Of a DNA stretch of 64,000 nucleotides, positions 35,269-44,969 are shown piece by piece. Location of the stretch: positions 23,465 to 87,464 of the forward strand of contig NZ_WLYI01000030.1 of NCBI RefSeq assembly GCF_009707515.1, in the 5' to 3' direction. The position numbers and the translations under genes were made by a program. Below the pieces are notes generated by a model, which made no database searches, had not been told where the DNA came from, and saw only the letters and a program-made list of their open reading frames with translations. Within the stretch, counting starts at the first letter, position 1. Each line of letters opens with the position of its first letter. The DNA comes from Pseudomonas karstica. Lineage in GTDB: Bacteria > Pseudomonadota > Gammaproteobacteria > Pseudomonadales > Pseudomonadaceae.

Positions 35269-35904
35269 GCGCGCCGGCACCTCTTTCCACTGGCCTTGAT
35301 CCAGGCCATCGATCGACCAGTCACCAATGCGTACCCGTACCAGGCGCAAGGTCGGCAAACCGACAGCGGCTGTCATGCGTCGTACCTGGCGATTGCGTCC
35401 CTCACGAATCACCAACTCCAGCCAGTGGGTCGGTACACTCTTGCGAAACCGCACCGGAGGGTTACGCGGCCACAGTTGCGGCTCATCCAACTGCCGGGCT
35501 TCCGCGGGCAAGGTCATGCCGTCGTTGAGCTCAACCCCATCGCGCAGGCGTTGCAGCTGTTCCTCGCTCGGCTCACCTTCCACCTGCACCCAATAGGTTT
35601 TCGCCAACTTGTGTTTCGGGTCGGCAATGCGCGCCTGCAACTGACCGTCGTTGGTCAGCAATAACAGGCCTTCACTGTCACGGTCGAGCCTTCCCGCAGG
35701 GTAGATGCCGGGGATATCGATAAAATCCTTGAGGGTCGCCCGACCTTCGCCATCGCTGAACTGGGTCAGCACGTCGAAGGGCTTATTGAACAGGATCAGC
35801 TTAGGTGTTGCCGGCGGCGCCTTGGCAACACGACGTGGGGCTGAACCAGCGGGCGGGGTTTTCACACCGGGGCGGCGGGAAACGGGACGGGCAGGACGGG
35901 ACAT
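35263..35904 (-). CDS. rluE: 23S rRNA pseudouridine(2457) synthase
   Basis: 213 residues from the ATG at 35904. FNKPFDVLTQFS is the conserved RluE/RsuA entry, and PAGRLDRDSEGLLLLTNDG holds the catalytic Asp. EGRNRQVRRMTAAVGLPTLRLVRVRIG is the RsuA-like C-terminal motif. There is no N-terminal S4 domain, as expected for RluE. The basic first 40 residues may bind RNA. Confidence 0.9.
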   Translation of the reverse strand: MSRPARPVSRRPGVKTPPAGSAPRRVAKAPPATPKLILFNKPFDVLTQFSDGEGRATLKDFIDIPGIYPAGRLDRDSEGLLLLTNDGQLQARIADPKHKLAKTYWVQVEGEPSEEQLQRLRDGVELNDGMTLPAEARQLDEPQLWPRNPPVRFRKSVPTHWLELVIREGRNRQVRRMTAAVGLPTLRLVRVRIGDWSIDGLDQGQWKEVPARL

Positions 35905-35975
35905 GGCAAGGGAACATCTAGCGGTCAGGACCGACAATGCTAGTGGCCTGACCGTTAAATAACCATCCCAACCGC

Positions 35976-37448
35976 TTAGCGGAACGGCGGTTCGTCGAAG
36001 CTGCGCAATTTGCGCGAGTGCAGCGAGTTGAGTTCGGTGCGCAACAAATCCACCGCCTCAATGCCGATCTTCAAGTGCTGGCTGACCGCGCGCTCGTAAA
36101 AGGCATTGGCCGAGCCTGGCAGCTTGATCTCACTGTGCAACGGTTTGTCAGACACACACAGTAAGGTGCCGTAAGGTACGCGCAAGCGGTAACCCTGGGC
36201 GGCAATGGTGCCGCTTTCCATGTCCACCGCCACCGCGCGGGACAGATTGATCAACGGTCGTTCCTGAGCCCAGCGCAGCTCCCAGTTACGGTCGTCATAA
36301 GTCAATACGGTGCCGGTGCGCAGGCGTTTTTTCAGCTCCTCGCCCTTCTCGCCCGTGACGTTGGCCGCCGCCTGTTGCAAAGCCATCTGTACCTCGGCCA
36401 AGGCCGGGATCGGGATATTCGGTGGCACCACCCGGTCGAGAATTCCGTCACGACGCATATAGGCGTGTGCCAGCACGTAGTCGCCAATGGTCTGGGATTG
36501 GCGCAGGCCGCCGCAGTGGCCAATCATCAGCCAGCAATGAGGGCGCAGCACTGCCAGGTGGTCGGTGATGTTCTTGGCATTGGAGGGGCCGACACCGATA
36601 TTCACCAGGGTTACACCGTGGCCGTCGCTGGCAATCAGGTGGTAGGCCGGCATCTGGTAACGGTGCCAGACCACGCCCGCGGCGATGGCAGATGCTTCGC
36701 CATGGTCCATGCTTTTTTCGATGATCACGTTGCCCGGCAACACCATCCGGATAAACCGAGGGTCACTGCGCAATTGCTCCAGGCCATGGACGATGAACTG
36801 GTCGACATAACGGTGATAGTTGGTGAGCAGAATCCATGGCTGCACATGCCGCCAGTCGCTGCCGGTGTAGTGCACCAGGCGACGCAGGGAGAAGTCGACG
36901 CGGGCGGCATCAAACAGCGCCAAGGGCAGCGGGTCGGTGTTTTCCCAGTCGTAGAGGCCATCGGCGATGCCATCGGTGGCGGCCGACAGGTCGGTGCTCG
37001 GGAAAACCCGCGCCAGCACGGCGGCCGTCACGCCGGAACCCGCCAGCTCGTCGCCCTGCTCCACTACGTACGGATACGGAATGTTCTGTTGGCTGACGCC
37101 GACTTCCACCGTCACGGTGAAGTCGTGCATCAACGGCACCAATTGTTCCAGCAGGTATTTGCGAAAGGCCGACGGATGAGTGACGGTGACGCTGTAGGTA
37201 CCTGGCAACTGGACCTTGGCATAGGCCCGGGTGGTCTGTGGGACTTCACCGTGGCAGTGGTAAGTCAGGCGTAGTTCTGGATAACGAAACAGCGCGCGTT
37301 GTTCGGCGTCAGGCTCGACGCGGTCCTTGAGGTAACGCTTGAGGGCTTGATTGAGCGCGCCTGTAGCATGCTCATGAAGAGCCGCCAGCCGATCCACGGC
37401 TTCTTCAGCGGTTTGAACGACAACAAAAGCTTCGGTCACGGTAAGCAT
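35976..37448 (-). CDS. amn: AMP nucleosidase
   Basis: 490 residues. It cleaves AMP to adenine and ribose-5-phosphate. The C-terminal half is a nucleoside-phosphorylase-like fold with VNIGVGPSNAKNITDHLAVLRPHCWLMIGHCGGLR, AVAVDMESGTIAAQGYRLRVPYGTLLCVSDKPLHSEIK, and the N-terminal half is the family-specific domain. The start could also be the GTG at 37439, which has better spacing from AGGA; the ATG at 37448 has AGG too close. Confidence 0.93.
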   Translation of the reverse strand: MLTVTEAFVVVQTAEEAVDRLAALHEHATGALNQALKRYLKDRVEPDAEQRALFRYPELRLTYHCHGEVPQTTRAYAKVQLPGTYSVTVTHPSAFRKYLLEQLVPLMHDFTVTVEVGVSQQNIPYPYVVEQGDELAGSGVTAAVLARVFPSTDLSAATDGIADGLYDWENTDPLPLALFDAARVDFSLRRLVHYTGSDWRHVQPWILLTNYHRYVDQFIVHGLEQLRSDPRFIRMVLPGNVIIEKSMDHGEASAIAAGVVWHRYQMPAYHLIASDGHGVTLVNIGVGPSNAKNITDHLAVLRPHCWLMIGHCGGLRQSQTIGDYVLAHAYMRRDGILDRVVPPNIPIPALAEVQMALQQAAANVTGEKGEELKKRLRTGTVLTYDDRNWELRWAQERPLINLSRAVAVDMESGTIAAQGYRLRVPYGTLLCVSDKPLHSEIKLPGSANAFYERAVSQHLKIGIEAVDLLRTELNSLHSRKLRSFDEPPFR

Positions 37449-37539
37449 CCTGTGTTCTGACGTGCAGGCCTTTATCTTGCCTGTATCACTGCCTCACGGG
37501 AACACTGAATTAAAATGCTCGCTGAAGAAGGATGCGATC

Positions 37540-37574
37540 CCTGTGAGAGCCGAGCTTGCCGCGATGGCCACAGG
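37540..37574. repeat. REP-like hairpin
   Basis: CCTGTG and CACAGG close a structure containing GAGCTTGCC-gcgatggc, a variant of the GAGC-GGGCTTGCTCGCGAT repeats common in fluorescent pseudomonads. Confidence 0.55.
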
Positions 37575-37640
37575 TATCTACACAACGCCTGAAAGTCAGG
37601 ATTTGTGTAGCCGCTGTCGAGGCACGAGGCTGCGATAAGG

Positions 37641-37728
37641 GCCGCAGGACCTTCAGCAATTTCAAGGCCCAAACGACTGCTGCGCAGCCGATCGCAGGCT
37701 GCGCCAGCGGCTACAGGTTTTTCGACAA
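37641..37728 (+). repeat. Intergenic repeat with conserved 44-bp core, copy B
   Basis: Same layout as copy A (25089-25175), including the CGCAGGACCTTC start and the TCGACAA end. The 44-bp core from CGACTGCTGC to GCTACAGG is identical. Confidence 0.85.
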
Positions 37729-37735
37729 CCTATGG

Positions 37736-37764
37736 CCATCGTGGGCAAACCCTGCTCCCACATT
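37736..37764. repeat. REP-like hairpin (GTGGG/CCCAC)
   Basis: Read on the minus strand it is a variant of the TGTGGGAGC-GGGCTTGCCC-ACGAT repeat family. Confidence 0.55.
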
Positions 37765-37776
37765 GACTGAGCTCAT

Positions 37777-39429
37777 TCAGGAGATCTGCGGTGTCGACCG
37801 GACGACAATACCCTCCACATCCACCCCCCGTGGCAAGGTCCCATACACCCGCCCCGAAGACGCCCCCAACCGGCTGGCAATAAACCCATCGCTGACACTG
37901 GCATTACCCGCCTCCAGCAACAGTTTGGCCTGCAGCCCCACCGCGATATCTTCTGTGAGTTGTCGGGCACGGTACTGGATGTCCTGGGTGTCCATGAACG
38001 CTGACTTGAGCTGTTCGATATGCCGGGCCAGACGCTTCTCGCCGTGACCGTCCCCCAACTCGACAAACAACACCTCCAGCACTCCAGGCTCTTTCGACAA
38101 CGCCCGCAGCACATCCAGGCATTGCACGTTGCCGGAACCTTCCCACGTAGAGTTAACCGGCGCCTCACGGTACAAGCGCGGCAGGATACTGTCCTCGACA
38201 TACCCGGCGCCGCCCATGCATTCAGCCGCCTCGTTGATCATGGCCGGGGCGCGCTTGCAGATCCAATACTTGCCCACCGCTGTCACCAGCCGGGCGAATT
38301 TGGCCTCCTGTTCATCCCCCAGATGATCCAGCGCCTGCCCCATGCGCAAGCTCAAAGCCAACGCCGCTTCGCTTTCCAGGGCCAAGTCGGCCAGCACGTT
38401 CTGCATCAACGGCTGTTCACTGAGCACCCTCCCTCCTACCAGGCGATGGGCACAATGATGGCTGGCCTGGGTCAGCGCCTGGCGCATCAAGGCGCTGGAG
38501 CCGACCATGCAATCGAAGCGGGTCATGGCGACCATTTCAATAATGGTCGGTACCCCGCGCCCTTCCTCGCCAATCATCCATGCCAATGCCCCGCGAAATT
38601 CCACTTCGCTGGAGGCGTTGGAACAATTGCCGAGTTTGTTTTTCAGGCGCTGGATGTAGAACTGATTGCGCGTGTCATCCGGACGATGCCGGGGCAGCAG
38701 GAAACAGGTCAGGCCCTTGTCGGTCTGGGCCAAGGTCAGGAAGGCATCGCACATGGGCGCCGAGCAGAACCACTTGTGGCCCACCAATTCATAGGCCTGG
38801 CCCGGTCCACCTGCGCCCACTGGGTAGGCGCGGGTGGTGTTGGCCCGAACGTCGGTACCACCCTGTTTCTCGGTCATGGCCATACCGATAGTGGCGCCAG
38901 CCTTGTGGTCGATGCCGACATTACGCGGGTCGTATTCGGTGCTGAGAATTTTCGGCAGCCAGGTTTGGGCCAGGTCCGGCTGCAAGCGCAAGGCCGGAAC
39001 GCAAGCGAAAGTCATGGTCAGCGGGCAACCGGTGCCGGCTTCAGCCTGGCTGTGCAAATACGTCATCGCGGCGCGGGCAACATGCGCACCGGGCTGAGGG
39101 TGAGCCCAAGGCAGCGATGGCAAGCCATGCTCGACGGCGGTGCGCATCAGTTCGTGGTAGGCGGGATGAAACTCCACCAGGTCAAGGCGATGGCCATAAC
39201 GATCATGACTACTGAACACCGGCTTGTTCTGGTTGGCCAGGAACCCGGCCTCCATCAATGGCCCGCCCGCCAAAGCCCCATAGGCATCGATCCGTTGCTG
39301 GGCCCAACCGGCACCGAAGCGACGGGACCACTCTTGAAGGGGCAAGTCGATGCGGTACAGGTTGATGCCGTCCAAAGAGGGGGGTTGGTTGGTGACGTCG
39401 TGGGTTTCGGCGAACTGATGCAGATTCAT
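37777..39429 (-). CDS. aidB: AidB-like acyl-CoA dehydrogenase-family protein
   Basis: 550 residues. The long N-terminal region (VTNQPPSLDGINLYRIDLPLQEW; FLANQNKPVFSSHDRYGHRLDLVEFHPAYHELM) and MTEKQGGTDVRANTT are hallmarks of AidB rather than ordinary acyl-CoA dehydrogenases. GHKWFCSAPMCDAFL is the flavin-binding segment, and CMGGAGYVED is conserved near the C-terminus. In E. coli AidB is an Ada-regulated FAD protein that binds DNA and is linked to protection from alkylation. No ada gene is nearby, so regulation here may differ. Confidence 0.88.
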   Translation of the reverse strand: MNLHQFAETHDVTNQPPSLDGINLYRIDLPLQEWSRRFGAGWAQQRIDAYGALAGGPLMEAGFLANQNKPVFSSHDRYGHRLDLVEFHPAYHELMRTAVEHGLPSLPWAHPQPGAHVARAAMTYLHSQAEAGTGCPLTMTFACVPALRLQPDLAQTWLPKILSTEYDPRNVGIDHKAGATIGMAMTEKQGGTDVRANTTRAYPVGAGGPGQAYELVGHKWFCSAPMCDAFLTLAQTDKGLTCFLLPRHRPDDTRNQFYIQRLKNKLGNCSNASSEVEFRGALAWMIGEEGRGVPTIIEMVAMTRFDCMVGSSALMRQALTQASHHCAHRLVGGRVLSEQPLMQNVLADLALESEAALALSLRMGQALDHLGDEQEAKFARLVTAVGKYWICKRAPAMINEAAECMGGAGYVEDSILPRLYREAPVNSTWEGSGNVQCLDVLRALSKEPGVLEVLFVELGDGHGEKRLARHIEQLKSAFMDTQDIQYRARQLTEDIAVGLQAKLLLEAGNASVSDGFIASRLGASSGRVYGTLPRGVDVEGIVVRSTPQIS

Positions 39430-39518
39430 GACGGGCCTCCTGGAAAAGTGGCCTCGTTATCTGAAGCCTGATTTTCAGTTAAGCACCGTGCCCCGGGTTA
39501 AAAAAGTGGCATAAGCGC

Positions 39519-41897
39519 CTAACTGTCGGCGCTTTCACCATCAACCACAGACAACAACCGGCGCTGCAACACCGCTTGCAAGGCGTCAAAACGTACCGGC
39601 TTGGCCAGCCGGTCGGTAATGCCAACACCTTGGCAACGCTCACGCTCATGAGACGGCAGCGACGCACTCAAAGCAATCAATGGCAACTCGCGACACCCCG
39701 GCAACGTACGAATCTGGCAACAAAGAGAGACCCCGCCCTCAGGTACATCCAGCAGCACGGCATCGAAGGCATCGCCCTGCAATAACGCCAGCGCCGCCGA
39801 CCCGCTGTCGACCGTCCTCACCCGGTAACCGAGCTTGAGCAACATGCCGCGTACCGCCAACTGGGCCACGCTGTTGTCGTCCACCAGCAACACCACGCAG
39901 TCTTGGGGCGCACGCTGTGTGTCGGGTAGACGGTAAGGCGCTGAAGGCTCGGCAGAGGCCGCGCTGACCTCAAGCTCCAATTGGAAGCGGCTGCCCCGTC
40001 GAGGCTCGGAGTAATGGCTCAAGCGCCCACCCAACAGTTCGATCAATTGTCGACAAATCGCCAGGCCGATGCCCAGGCCACCGTATTCACGGGTCATGGA
40101 ACCGTCGAGTTGGAAGAAACGCTGATACAGGGTCGCCTCATCCAGAGAGACGAAACCGATGCCGGTATCGGTGACAATAAAAGTCAGGCACAGACCGCCG
40201 TCGGAATTGGTCAGCCCAACCACCCGCACCCGTACCGTGCCTTCGCGGGTGAACTTGAAAGCGTTGTCCAGCAGGCACTCCAGGCATTGGGCCAACTTGT
40301 CGGCATCGCCTGCCAAGTGATCAGGCAATTGGTGCGCGACATCAATGGAGAACTCCAGGCCCTTGCTCTGGGCACTGGCCAAGAACCGCTCTCGCAAGGA
40401 GTCAAGCAAACCGCGCAAGCTGAATACCTGGGTCTGGGCGTGGAGGCGCCCGGCTTGCAGTTCGGTGAGGGTGAGGATGCCGTTGACCATGCGCATCATG
40501 TCCCGCGCCGAACCCGCTGCGGTTTGCTGGTACCGCGCCAATTCGCCGTCCAGCGGCTCGGCCTGCATCAACTCCAGCGAACCGATCACCCCGTTCATTG
40601 GCGTGCGCAGTTCGTGGGTCAGGGTGGCGAGAAACTCGTCCTTCAACTGGTTGCTGCGAGCCAGTTGCTGGTTGAGCACTTCGAGCTTCTGGCTGGCATC
40701 GAAAAGAATGTGCGCTTGCTGCTCACGCATCGAGTTAATGCGGTCCGCCAGGGCCAGGGACAGCAAGGCGACTTCCAGGGCCGAACCGATCTGGCTGGCG
40801 TACATGGTCAGGAACACGTTGGGCAGGTAGCCCAGCACCATCATTGTATTGACCACCCCGCCCACCAGGAACGCCGACCAGGCAATGATGAAGTAACGGG
40901 CCACACGCTGGCCGCAGTACCAGGCCTTGATGGCTGCCACGAAAATCGTCACGGTGAAGACCAGCGCCAGGCCGGTCGCCAGGCGCAAGGCCAGGGCGTA
41001 ACTGGTCATCAGCGACAGCAACATCACCCCCGCGCCACAGGCCACCAGCGCCAACAGCAGCCGGTTCAGCCAACGACTGTAGAGCGCGGTGTGCAAAAAG
41101 CTGCGAGCAAACAGACTGCCAAACAGCGCCGCCGAACCGATCAGGAAGGGCGTCGCCGCGTTGGCCCACCACGGGTTGTTTGGCCAGAAATACTCCACCG
41201 CCGCGCCGTTGACCGAGAGCTGGTACATGCCGAACGAGGCTATATAGAGGATGTAGTAGAGATAACTGGTGTCACGCACGCTCAGGTAAATGAACAGGTT
41301 GTAAACCAGCATCCCCAGCAACACGCCGTAGATCAGGCCCAGCACATACAGGCGTAGCGGTTGTTGTTCCAGATAAGCGGTACTCGACCAGAGCGTCAAT
41401 GGCGCCTGGATCGAGCCTTCACTTTGCAGGCGCAGATACAGGGTCTTCTGTTCGCCCGGACTGAAATCGACACTGAACAAGTAGTTGTTCTGACGAATCT
41501 CGCGGCTGGAAAACGGCAAGGCATCACCCGTGCGACCGGCCAATCGGTAACCGCCCGTATTGTCGGGTACATATAAGTCGAGGTGGTCGAGAGGCGGATA
41601 CGCCAGTTCCAGCAACCAGGTGCGCTGCGCGTCAGGATGCGTGGGGAGATAATGCAGGCCGACCTTGAGCCAGAACACCGAGCGCGAATAACCGGCGTTG
41701 AGGGTGGCTTTGTCATGAGGCTTGAATCGATCGGCCAGGCCTTGGGAACTGACGTCCTTGATAGCAAGGGTGCCGCTCGGGTCTTCGAGTACTTGCATCA
41801 CTTGGCCCAGCGGCAGGCTTCGGGTCGCCTGCGTGAACTCAACGGCGCCAGCCAGCGTCGGTAGCCCACACCACAGTAATATCAGCAAATAGCGCAT
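39519..41897 (-). CDS. ladS: Hybrid sensor kinase LadS (7TMR-DISM type)
   Basis: 792 residues. A signal peptide and periplasmic 7TMR-DISMED2 domain (about 20-170) precede seven membrane helices (about 180-385), a dimerisation domain with FLATLTHELRTPMNG (phosphoacceptor His428), an ATPase domain with GGLGIGLAICRQLIELLGG, and a receiver with phosphoacceptor Asp717. There is no HPt domain. Architecture, length and the ladS-thiD-thiE-hemL order match LadS of P. aeruginosa, which feeds the GacS/GacA-Rsm pathway. The receiver reads LLDVPEGG instead of the usual D-x-x-MPxxxG. Confidence 0.88.
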   Translation of the reverse strand: MRYLLILLWCGLPTLAGAVEFTQATRSLPLGQVMQVLEDPSGTLAIKDVSSQGLADRFKPHDKATLNAGYSRSVFWLKVGLHYLPTHPDAQRTWLLELAYPPLDHLDLYVPDNTGGYRLAGRTGDALPFSSREIRQNNYLFSVDFSPGEQKTLYLRLQSEGSIQAPLTLWSSTAYLEQQPLRLYVLGLIYGVLLGMLVYNLFIYLSVRDTSYLYYILYIASFGMYQLSVNGAAVEYFWPNNPWWANAATPFLIGSAALFGSLFARSFLHTALYSRWLNRLLLALVACGAGVMLLSLMTSYALALRLATGLALVFTVTIFVAAIKAWYCGQRVARYFIIAWSAFLVGGVVNTMMVLGYLPNVFLTMYASQIGSALEVALLSLALADRINSMREQQAHILFDASQKLEVLNQQLARSNQLKDEFLATLTHELRTPMNGVIGSLELMQAEPLDGELARYQQTAAGSARDMMRMVNGILTLTELQAGRLHAQTQVFSLRGLLDSLRERFLASAQSKGLEFSIDVAHQLPDHLAGDADKLAQCLECLLDNAFKFTREGTVRVRVVGLTNSDGGLCLTFIVTDTGIGFVSLDEATLYQRFFQLDGSMTREYGGLGIGLAICRQLIELLGGRLSHYSEPRRGSRFQLELEVSAASAEPSAPYRLPDTQRAPQDCVVLLVDDNSVAQLAVRGMLLKLGYRVRTVDSGSAALALLQGDAFDAVLLDVPEGGVSLCCQIRTLPGCRELPLIALSASLPSHERERCQGVGITDRLAKPVRFDALQAVLQRRLLSVVDGESADS

Positions 41898-42183
41898 AGA
41901 GCCCCAGCGTGGCCTGTTCGGTTATATCAAAAGCCCCCCATTCCTTTTGAGTAGACGCACATGGACGATACAGATAGTTATTTGGATCCACTCTAGCATA
42001 GCCGGTAAAGGCCAAAGGACACTATTGAAATAAAAAACTGAAAGGCTCTAGGACGGGCGTCCCAGAACACTTCGAGCTGATGGCACGATGACCCTTCACG
42101 GCCTTCCGCGATCATTACCGGCAGTGAAATTCAACCCGCGCCCACAGCCACGCAAAAAGCGTTTGGTGGTAAGCTCGCGCACC

Positions 42184-42981
42184 ATGAATATCTACAGCTC
42201 CCGCCCCGTTGTCCTCTGTCTCTCCGGCCATGATCCCAGTGGTGGCGCCGGCTTGCAGGCAGATATCGAAGCCCTGCTCGCCCAGGGTTGTCATGCGGCC
42301 CCGGCCGTCACCGCGCTAACCGTGCAGAACACCGTCAATGTCAGCGATTTCCGCGTACTAGACCGCGAATGGGTGCTGGCCCAGGCCAATGCCGTGCTCA
42401 GCGACTCCGAAGTAGCGGCGGTCAAGCTGGGCATGCTCGGCTCCACGGCCATGGTCGATACCGTCGTCGAGTTGCTTAAGCAGCACCCGCACCTGCCAGT
42501 GGTCTGCGACCCGGTGCTGCGCGCTGGTGGCGGCGGCAGCCTGGGCAAGGATGAGGTCGGCTATGCCATGCGCGAACGGTTATTGCCGCTGTCGCTGATT
42601 GCCACGCCCAATCTGCCGGAAGCGCGCATTCTCGCCGAACTGCCCGAGGGCAGTGCCGACGAATGCGCCGATAAACTGCTGCCGTTTATCAAACACCTGT
42701 TGATCACCGGCGGTCATGGCGACGAGCATGAAGTGCACAATCGACTGTACAGCCGCGACGGTAGCTACCGGACCTTTACCTGCCAGCGCTTGCCCGGCAG
42801 CTACCACGGTTCCGGCTGCACCCTGGCCAGCGCCCTTGCCGGTCGCCTGGCCCAGGGCGAAGGGCTGGCCAGTGCGGTGGAGTCGGCGCTCAACTACACG
42901 TGGCGTACCCTGCGTGATGCCGAACAACTGGGCCAGGGGCAATTTGTGCCTCGTCGTTTGCCACTGGATTTCTGCTCGTAA
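42184..42981 (+). CDS. thiD: Hydroxymethylpyrimidine/phosphomethylpyrimidine kinase
   Basis: 265 residues from the ATG at 42184; the 32 codons upstream are unconserved. SGHDPSGGAGLQADIEA is the ribokinase-fold substrate motif, VVCDPVLRAGGGGSL the middle segment, and LPGSYHGSGCTLASALAG holds the anion hole and catalytic base (GSGCT). It phosphorylates HMP twice in thiamine synthesis. thiE follows after 18 bp and hemL after it. Divergent from ladS. Confidence 0.94.
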   Translation: MNIYSSRPVVLCLSGHDPSGGAGLQADIEALLAQGCHAAPAVTALTVQNTVNVSDFRVLDREWVLAQANAVLSDSEVAAVKLGMLGSTAMVDTVVELLKQHPHLPVVCDPVLRAGGGGSLGKDEVGYAMRERLLPLSLIATPNLPEARILAELPEGSADECADKLLPFIKHLLITGGHGDEHEVHNRLYSRDGSYRTFTCQRLPGSYHGSGCTLASALAGRLAQGEGLASAVESALNYTWRTLRDAEQLGQGQFVPRRLPLDFCS

Positions 42982-42999
42982 CATCAAGAGGCCTGCCCG

Positions 43000-43626
43000 A
43001 TGAAACTACGTGGCCTTTATGCCATTACCGACAGCCAACTATTGAACGGCAAGTTCCTGCCCTACGTCGAAGCGGCTCTGGACGGTGGCGTGACCCTGCT
43101 GCAATACCGCGACAAAAGCAGCGATGAGGCGCGCCGCCTGCGCGAGGCAGAAAAATTGCGTGAACTGTGCTCACGCTACAAGACTCAATTGATCATCAAC
43201 GATGACGCCGAGCTGGCTGCACGCCTGGGTGTCGGCGTGCACCTGGGCCAGGGCGACGGTCCGCTGACGCCGGCCCGGGCATTGCTGGGGCGCAATGCGA
43301 TCATCGGCTCCACCTGCCACAGCCAGATCGAACTGGCCGAGCAGGCCGCCAGGGAAGGTGCCAGTTATGTCGCCTTCGGCCGCTTCTTCAATTCCAGCAC
43401 CAAGCCCGGCGCCCCGGCCGCCACCATTGAACTGCTGGCCCAGGCCCGTGCGCGGTTGCAGGTACCGATCTGCGTGATCGGCGGCATCACCCTGGAGAAC
43501 GCCGAGCCGTTGGTGGCCCATGGAGCCGACCTGCTGGCGGTGGTCCACGGCCTGTTCGGTGCCGACAGCACCCAGGAAGTGACACGCCGCGCCCGCGCCT
43601 TCAACGCATTGCTCACGTCTAAATAA
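43000..43626 (+). CDS. thiE: Thiamine-phosphate synthase
   Basis: 208 residues. It joins HMP-PP and the thiazole phosphate. VTLLQYRDKSSDEARRL, LIINDDAELA, GVHLGQGD, STCHSQIELA, VAFGRFFNSSTKPGAP and VCVIGGITLENA are all in family order; the TIM-barrel phosphate loop is complete. Cotranscribed with thiD. Confidence 0.95.
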   Translation: MKLRGLYAITDSQLLNGKFLPYVEAALDGGVTLLQYRDKSSDEARRLREAEKLRELCSRYKTQLIINDDAELAARLGVGVHLGQGDGPLTPARALLGRNAIIGSTCHSQIELAEQAAREGASYVAFGRFFNSSTKPGAPAATIELLAQARARLQVPICVIGGITLENAEPLVAHGADLLAVVHGLFGADSTQEVTRRARAFNALLTSK

Positions 43627-43647
43627 TCGATTTCAGAGAGCCCGATC

Positions 43648-44931
43648 ATGTCCCGTTCCGAAACCCTGTTTGCCAATGCCCAGAAACATATCCCCGGTGG
43701 TGTGAACTCCCCCGTGCGCGCCTTCAAGAGCGTCGGCGGCACACCGTTGTTCTTCAAACACGCCGAAGGCGCCTACGTCACCGATGAAGATGACAAGCGC
43801 TACGTTGACTACGTTGGCTCCTGGGGCCCGATGATCCTGGGTCACAGCCACCCGGACGTGCTGGACGCGGTACGCCAGCAGTTGCAACACGGCCTGTCCT
43901 ATGGCGCGCCCACCGCCATGGAAACCGAGATGGCTGACCTGGTCTGCTCCATCGTACCGTCCATGGAGATGGTGCGGATGGTCAGCTCCGGCACCGAAGC
44001 CACCATGAGTGCCATTCGCCTGGCCCGTGGTTTCACCGGCCGCGACAGCATCATCAAGTTCGAAGGCTGCTACCACGGCCACTCCGACAGCCTGCTGGTC
44101 AAGGCCGGCTCCGGTGCGCTGACCCAGGGCGTGCCAAGCTCCGCCGGTGTGCCAGCGGCATTTGCCAAGCACACCCTGACCCTGCCGTTCAACGACAGCG
44201 CTGCCGTCGAGCAAATGCTCAGCGAAGTGGGCCAGGAAGTCGCGTGCATCATCGTCGAACCGGTGGCCGGTAACATGAACTGTGTACCGCCAGCCCCGGG
44301 CTTCCTCGAAGGTTTGCGCGAGCAGTGCGATAAACACGGCGTGGTGTTGATTTTCGATGAGGTGATGACCGGCTTCCGTGTTGCCCTCGGCGGCGCCCAG
44401 GCCCACTACGGCGTGACGCCAGACCTGAGCACCTTCGGCAAGATCATCGGTGGTGGCATGCCCGTGGGCTGTTTTGGCGGCAAGCGCGAAATCATGCAGC
44501 ATATCGCGCCGCTAGGCCCGGTCTACCAGGCGGGCACTCTGTCCGGTAACCCTCTGGCCATGGCCGCAGGCCTGACCACCTTGCGTCTAATCAGTCGCCC
44601 TGGCTTCCACGCCGAGCTGACCGACTACACCACTCGCCTGTTGGACGGCCTGCAACAGCGCGCCGATGCCGCTTCAATCCCGTTCGTCACCACGCAAGCA
44701 GGCGGTATGTTCGGCCTGTACTTCAGCGGTGCTGATGACATCGTCACCTTCGACGACGTCATGGGCAGCAACTCAGATCTGTTTAAACGCTTCTTCCACC
44801 TGATGCTGGAAGGCGGTGTGTACCTGGCGCCGAGTGCCTTTGAAGCCGGTTTCACCTCGATCGCCCATGGTGATGCCGAGCTCAAACTAACCCTCGACGC
44901 AGCCGAACGCGCCTTCGCCGCCCTGAAATAA
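43648..44931 (+). CDS. hemL: Glutamate-1-semialdehyde 2,1-aminomutase
   Basis: 427 residues, PLP-dependent, makes 5-aminolevulinate for haem and other tetrapyrroles. PGGVNSPVRAFKSVGGTPLF, the SSGTEATMSAIRLARG loop, EVMTGFRVALGGAQ and the PLP Lys in LSTFGKIIGGGMPVG are conserved. It follows thiE by 21 bp and is closed by a hairpin. Confidence 0.96.
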   Translation: MSRSETLFANAQKHIPGGVNSPVRAFKSVGGTPLFFKHAEGAYVTDEDDKRYVDYVGSWGPMILGHSHPDVLDAVRQQLQHGLSYGAPTAMETEMADLVCSIVPSMEMVRMVSSGTEATMSAIRLARGFTGRDSIIKFEGCYHGHSDSLLVKAGSGALTQGVPSSAGVPAAFAKHTLTLPFNDSAAVEQMLSEVGQEVACIIVEPVAGNMNCVPPAPGFLEGLREQCDKHGVVLIFDEVMTGFRVALGGAQAHYGVTPDLSTFGKIIGGGMPVGCFGGKREIMQHIAPLGPVYQAGTLSGNPLAMAAGLTTLRLISRPGFHAELTDYTTRLLDGLQQRADAASIPFVTTQAGGMFGLYFSGADDIVTFDDVMGSNSDLFKRFFHLMLEGGVYLAPSAFEAGFTSIAHGDAELKLTLDAAERAFAALK

Positions 44932-44944
44932 ACAGGCTGGAAAC

Positions 44945-44969
44945 CTGACGCCGCCGTTGGCGGTGTCAG
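44945..44969 (+). terminator. Terminator after hemL
   Basis: CTGACGCCGC pairs with GCGGTGTCAG (9 of 10 positions, 5-nt loop), followed by ATTTGCTACTTT. Confidence 0.6.

Larger units (their letters stand above)
37449..37776. other. Repeat-rich intergenic region between amn and aidB
   Basis: 328 bp without a gene. It holds a REP-like hairpin (37540-37574), copy B of the 44-bp-core repeat (37641-37728), and a second REP-like hairpin (37736-37764). The rest shows nothing clear. Confidence 0.7.

Noticed and set aside
38020..39471. A 483-codon open frame opposite aidB
   Set aside because: Compositional mirror of the AidB coding strand; the minus-strand frame has clear AidB motifs.
39981..41357. 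A 458-codon open frame opposite ladS
   Set aside because: Gln-rich shadow of the ladS coding frame; no ribosome binding site or recognisable domain.
41940..42183. Possible TPP riboswitch before thiD
   Set aside because: No CTGAGA or ACCTGAT-type conserved core in the right order could be found in the leader.
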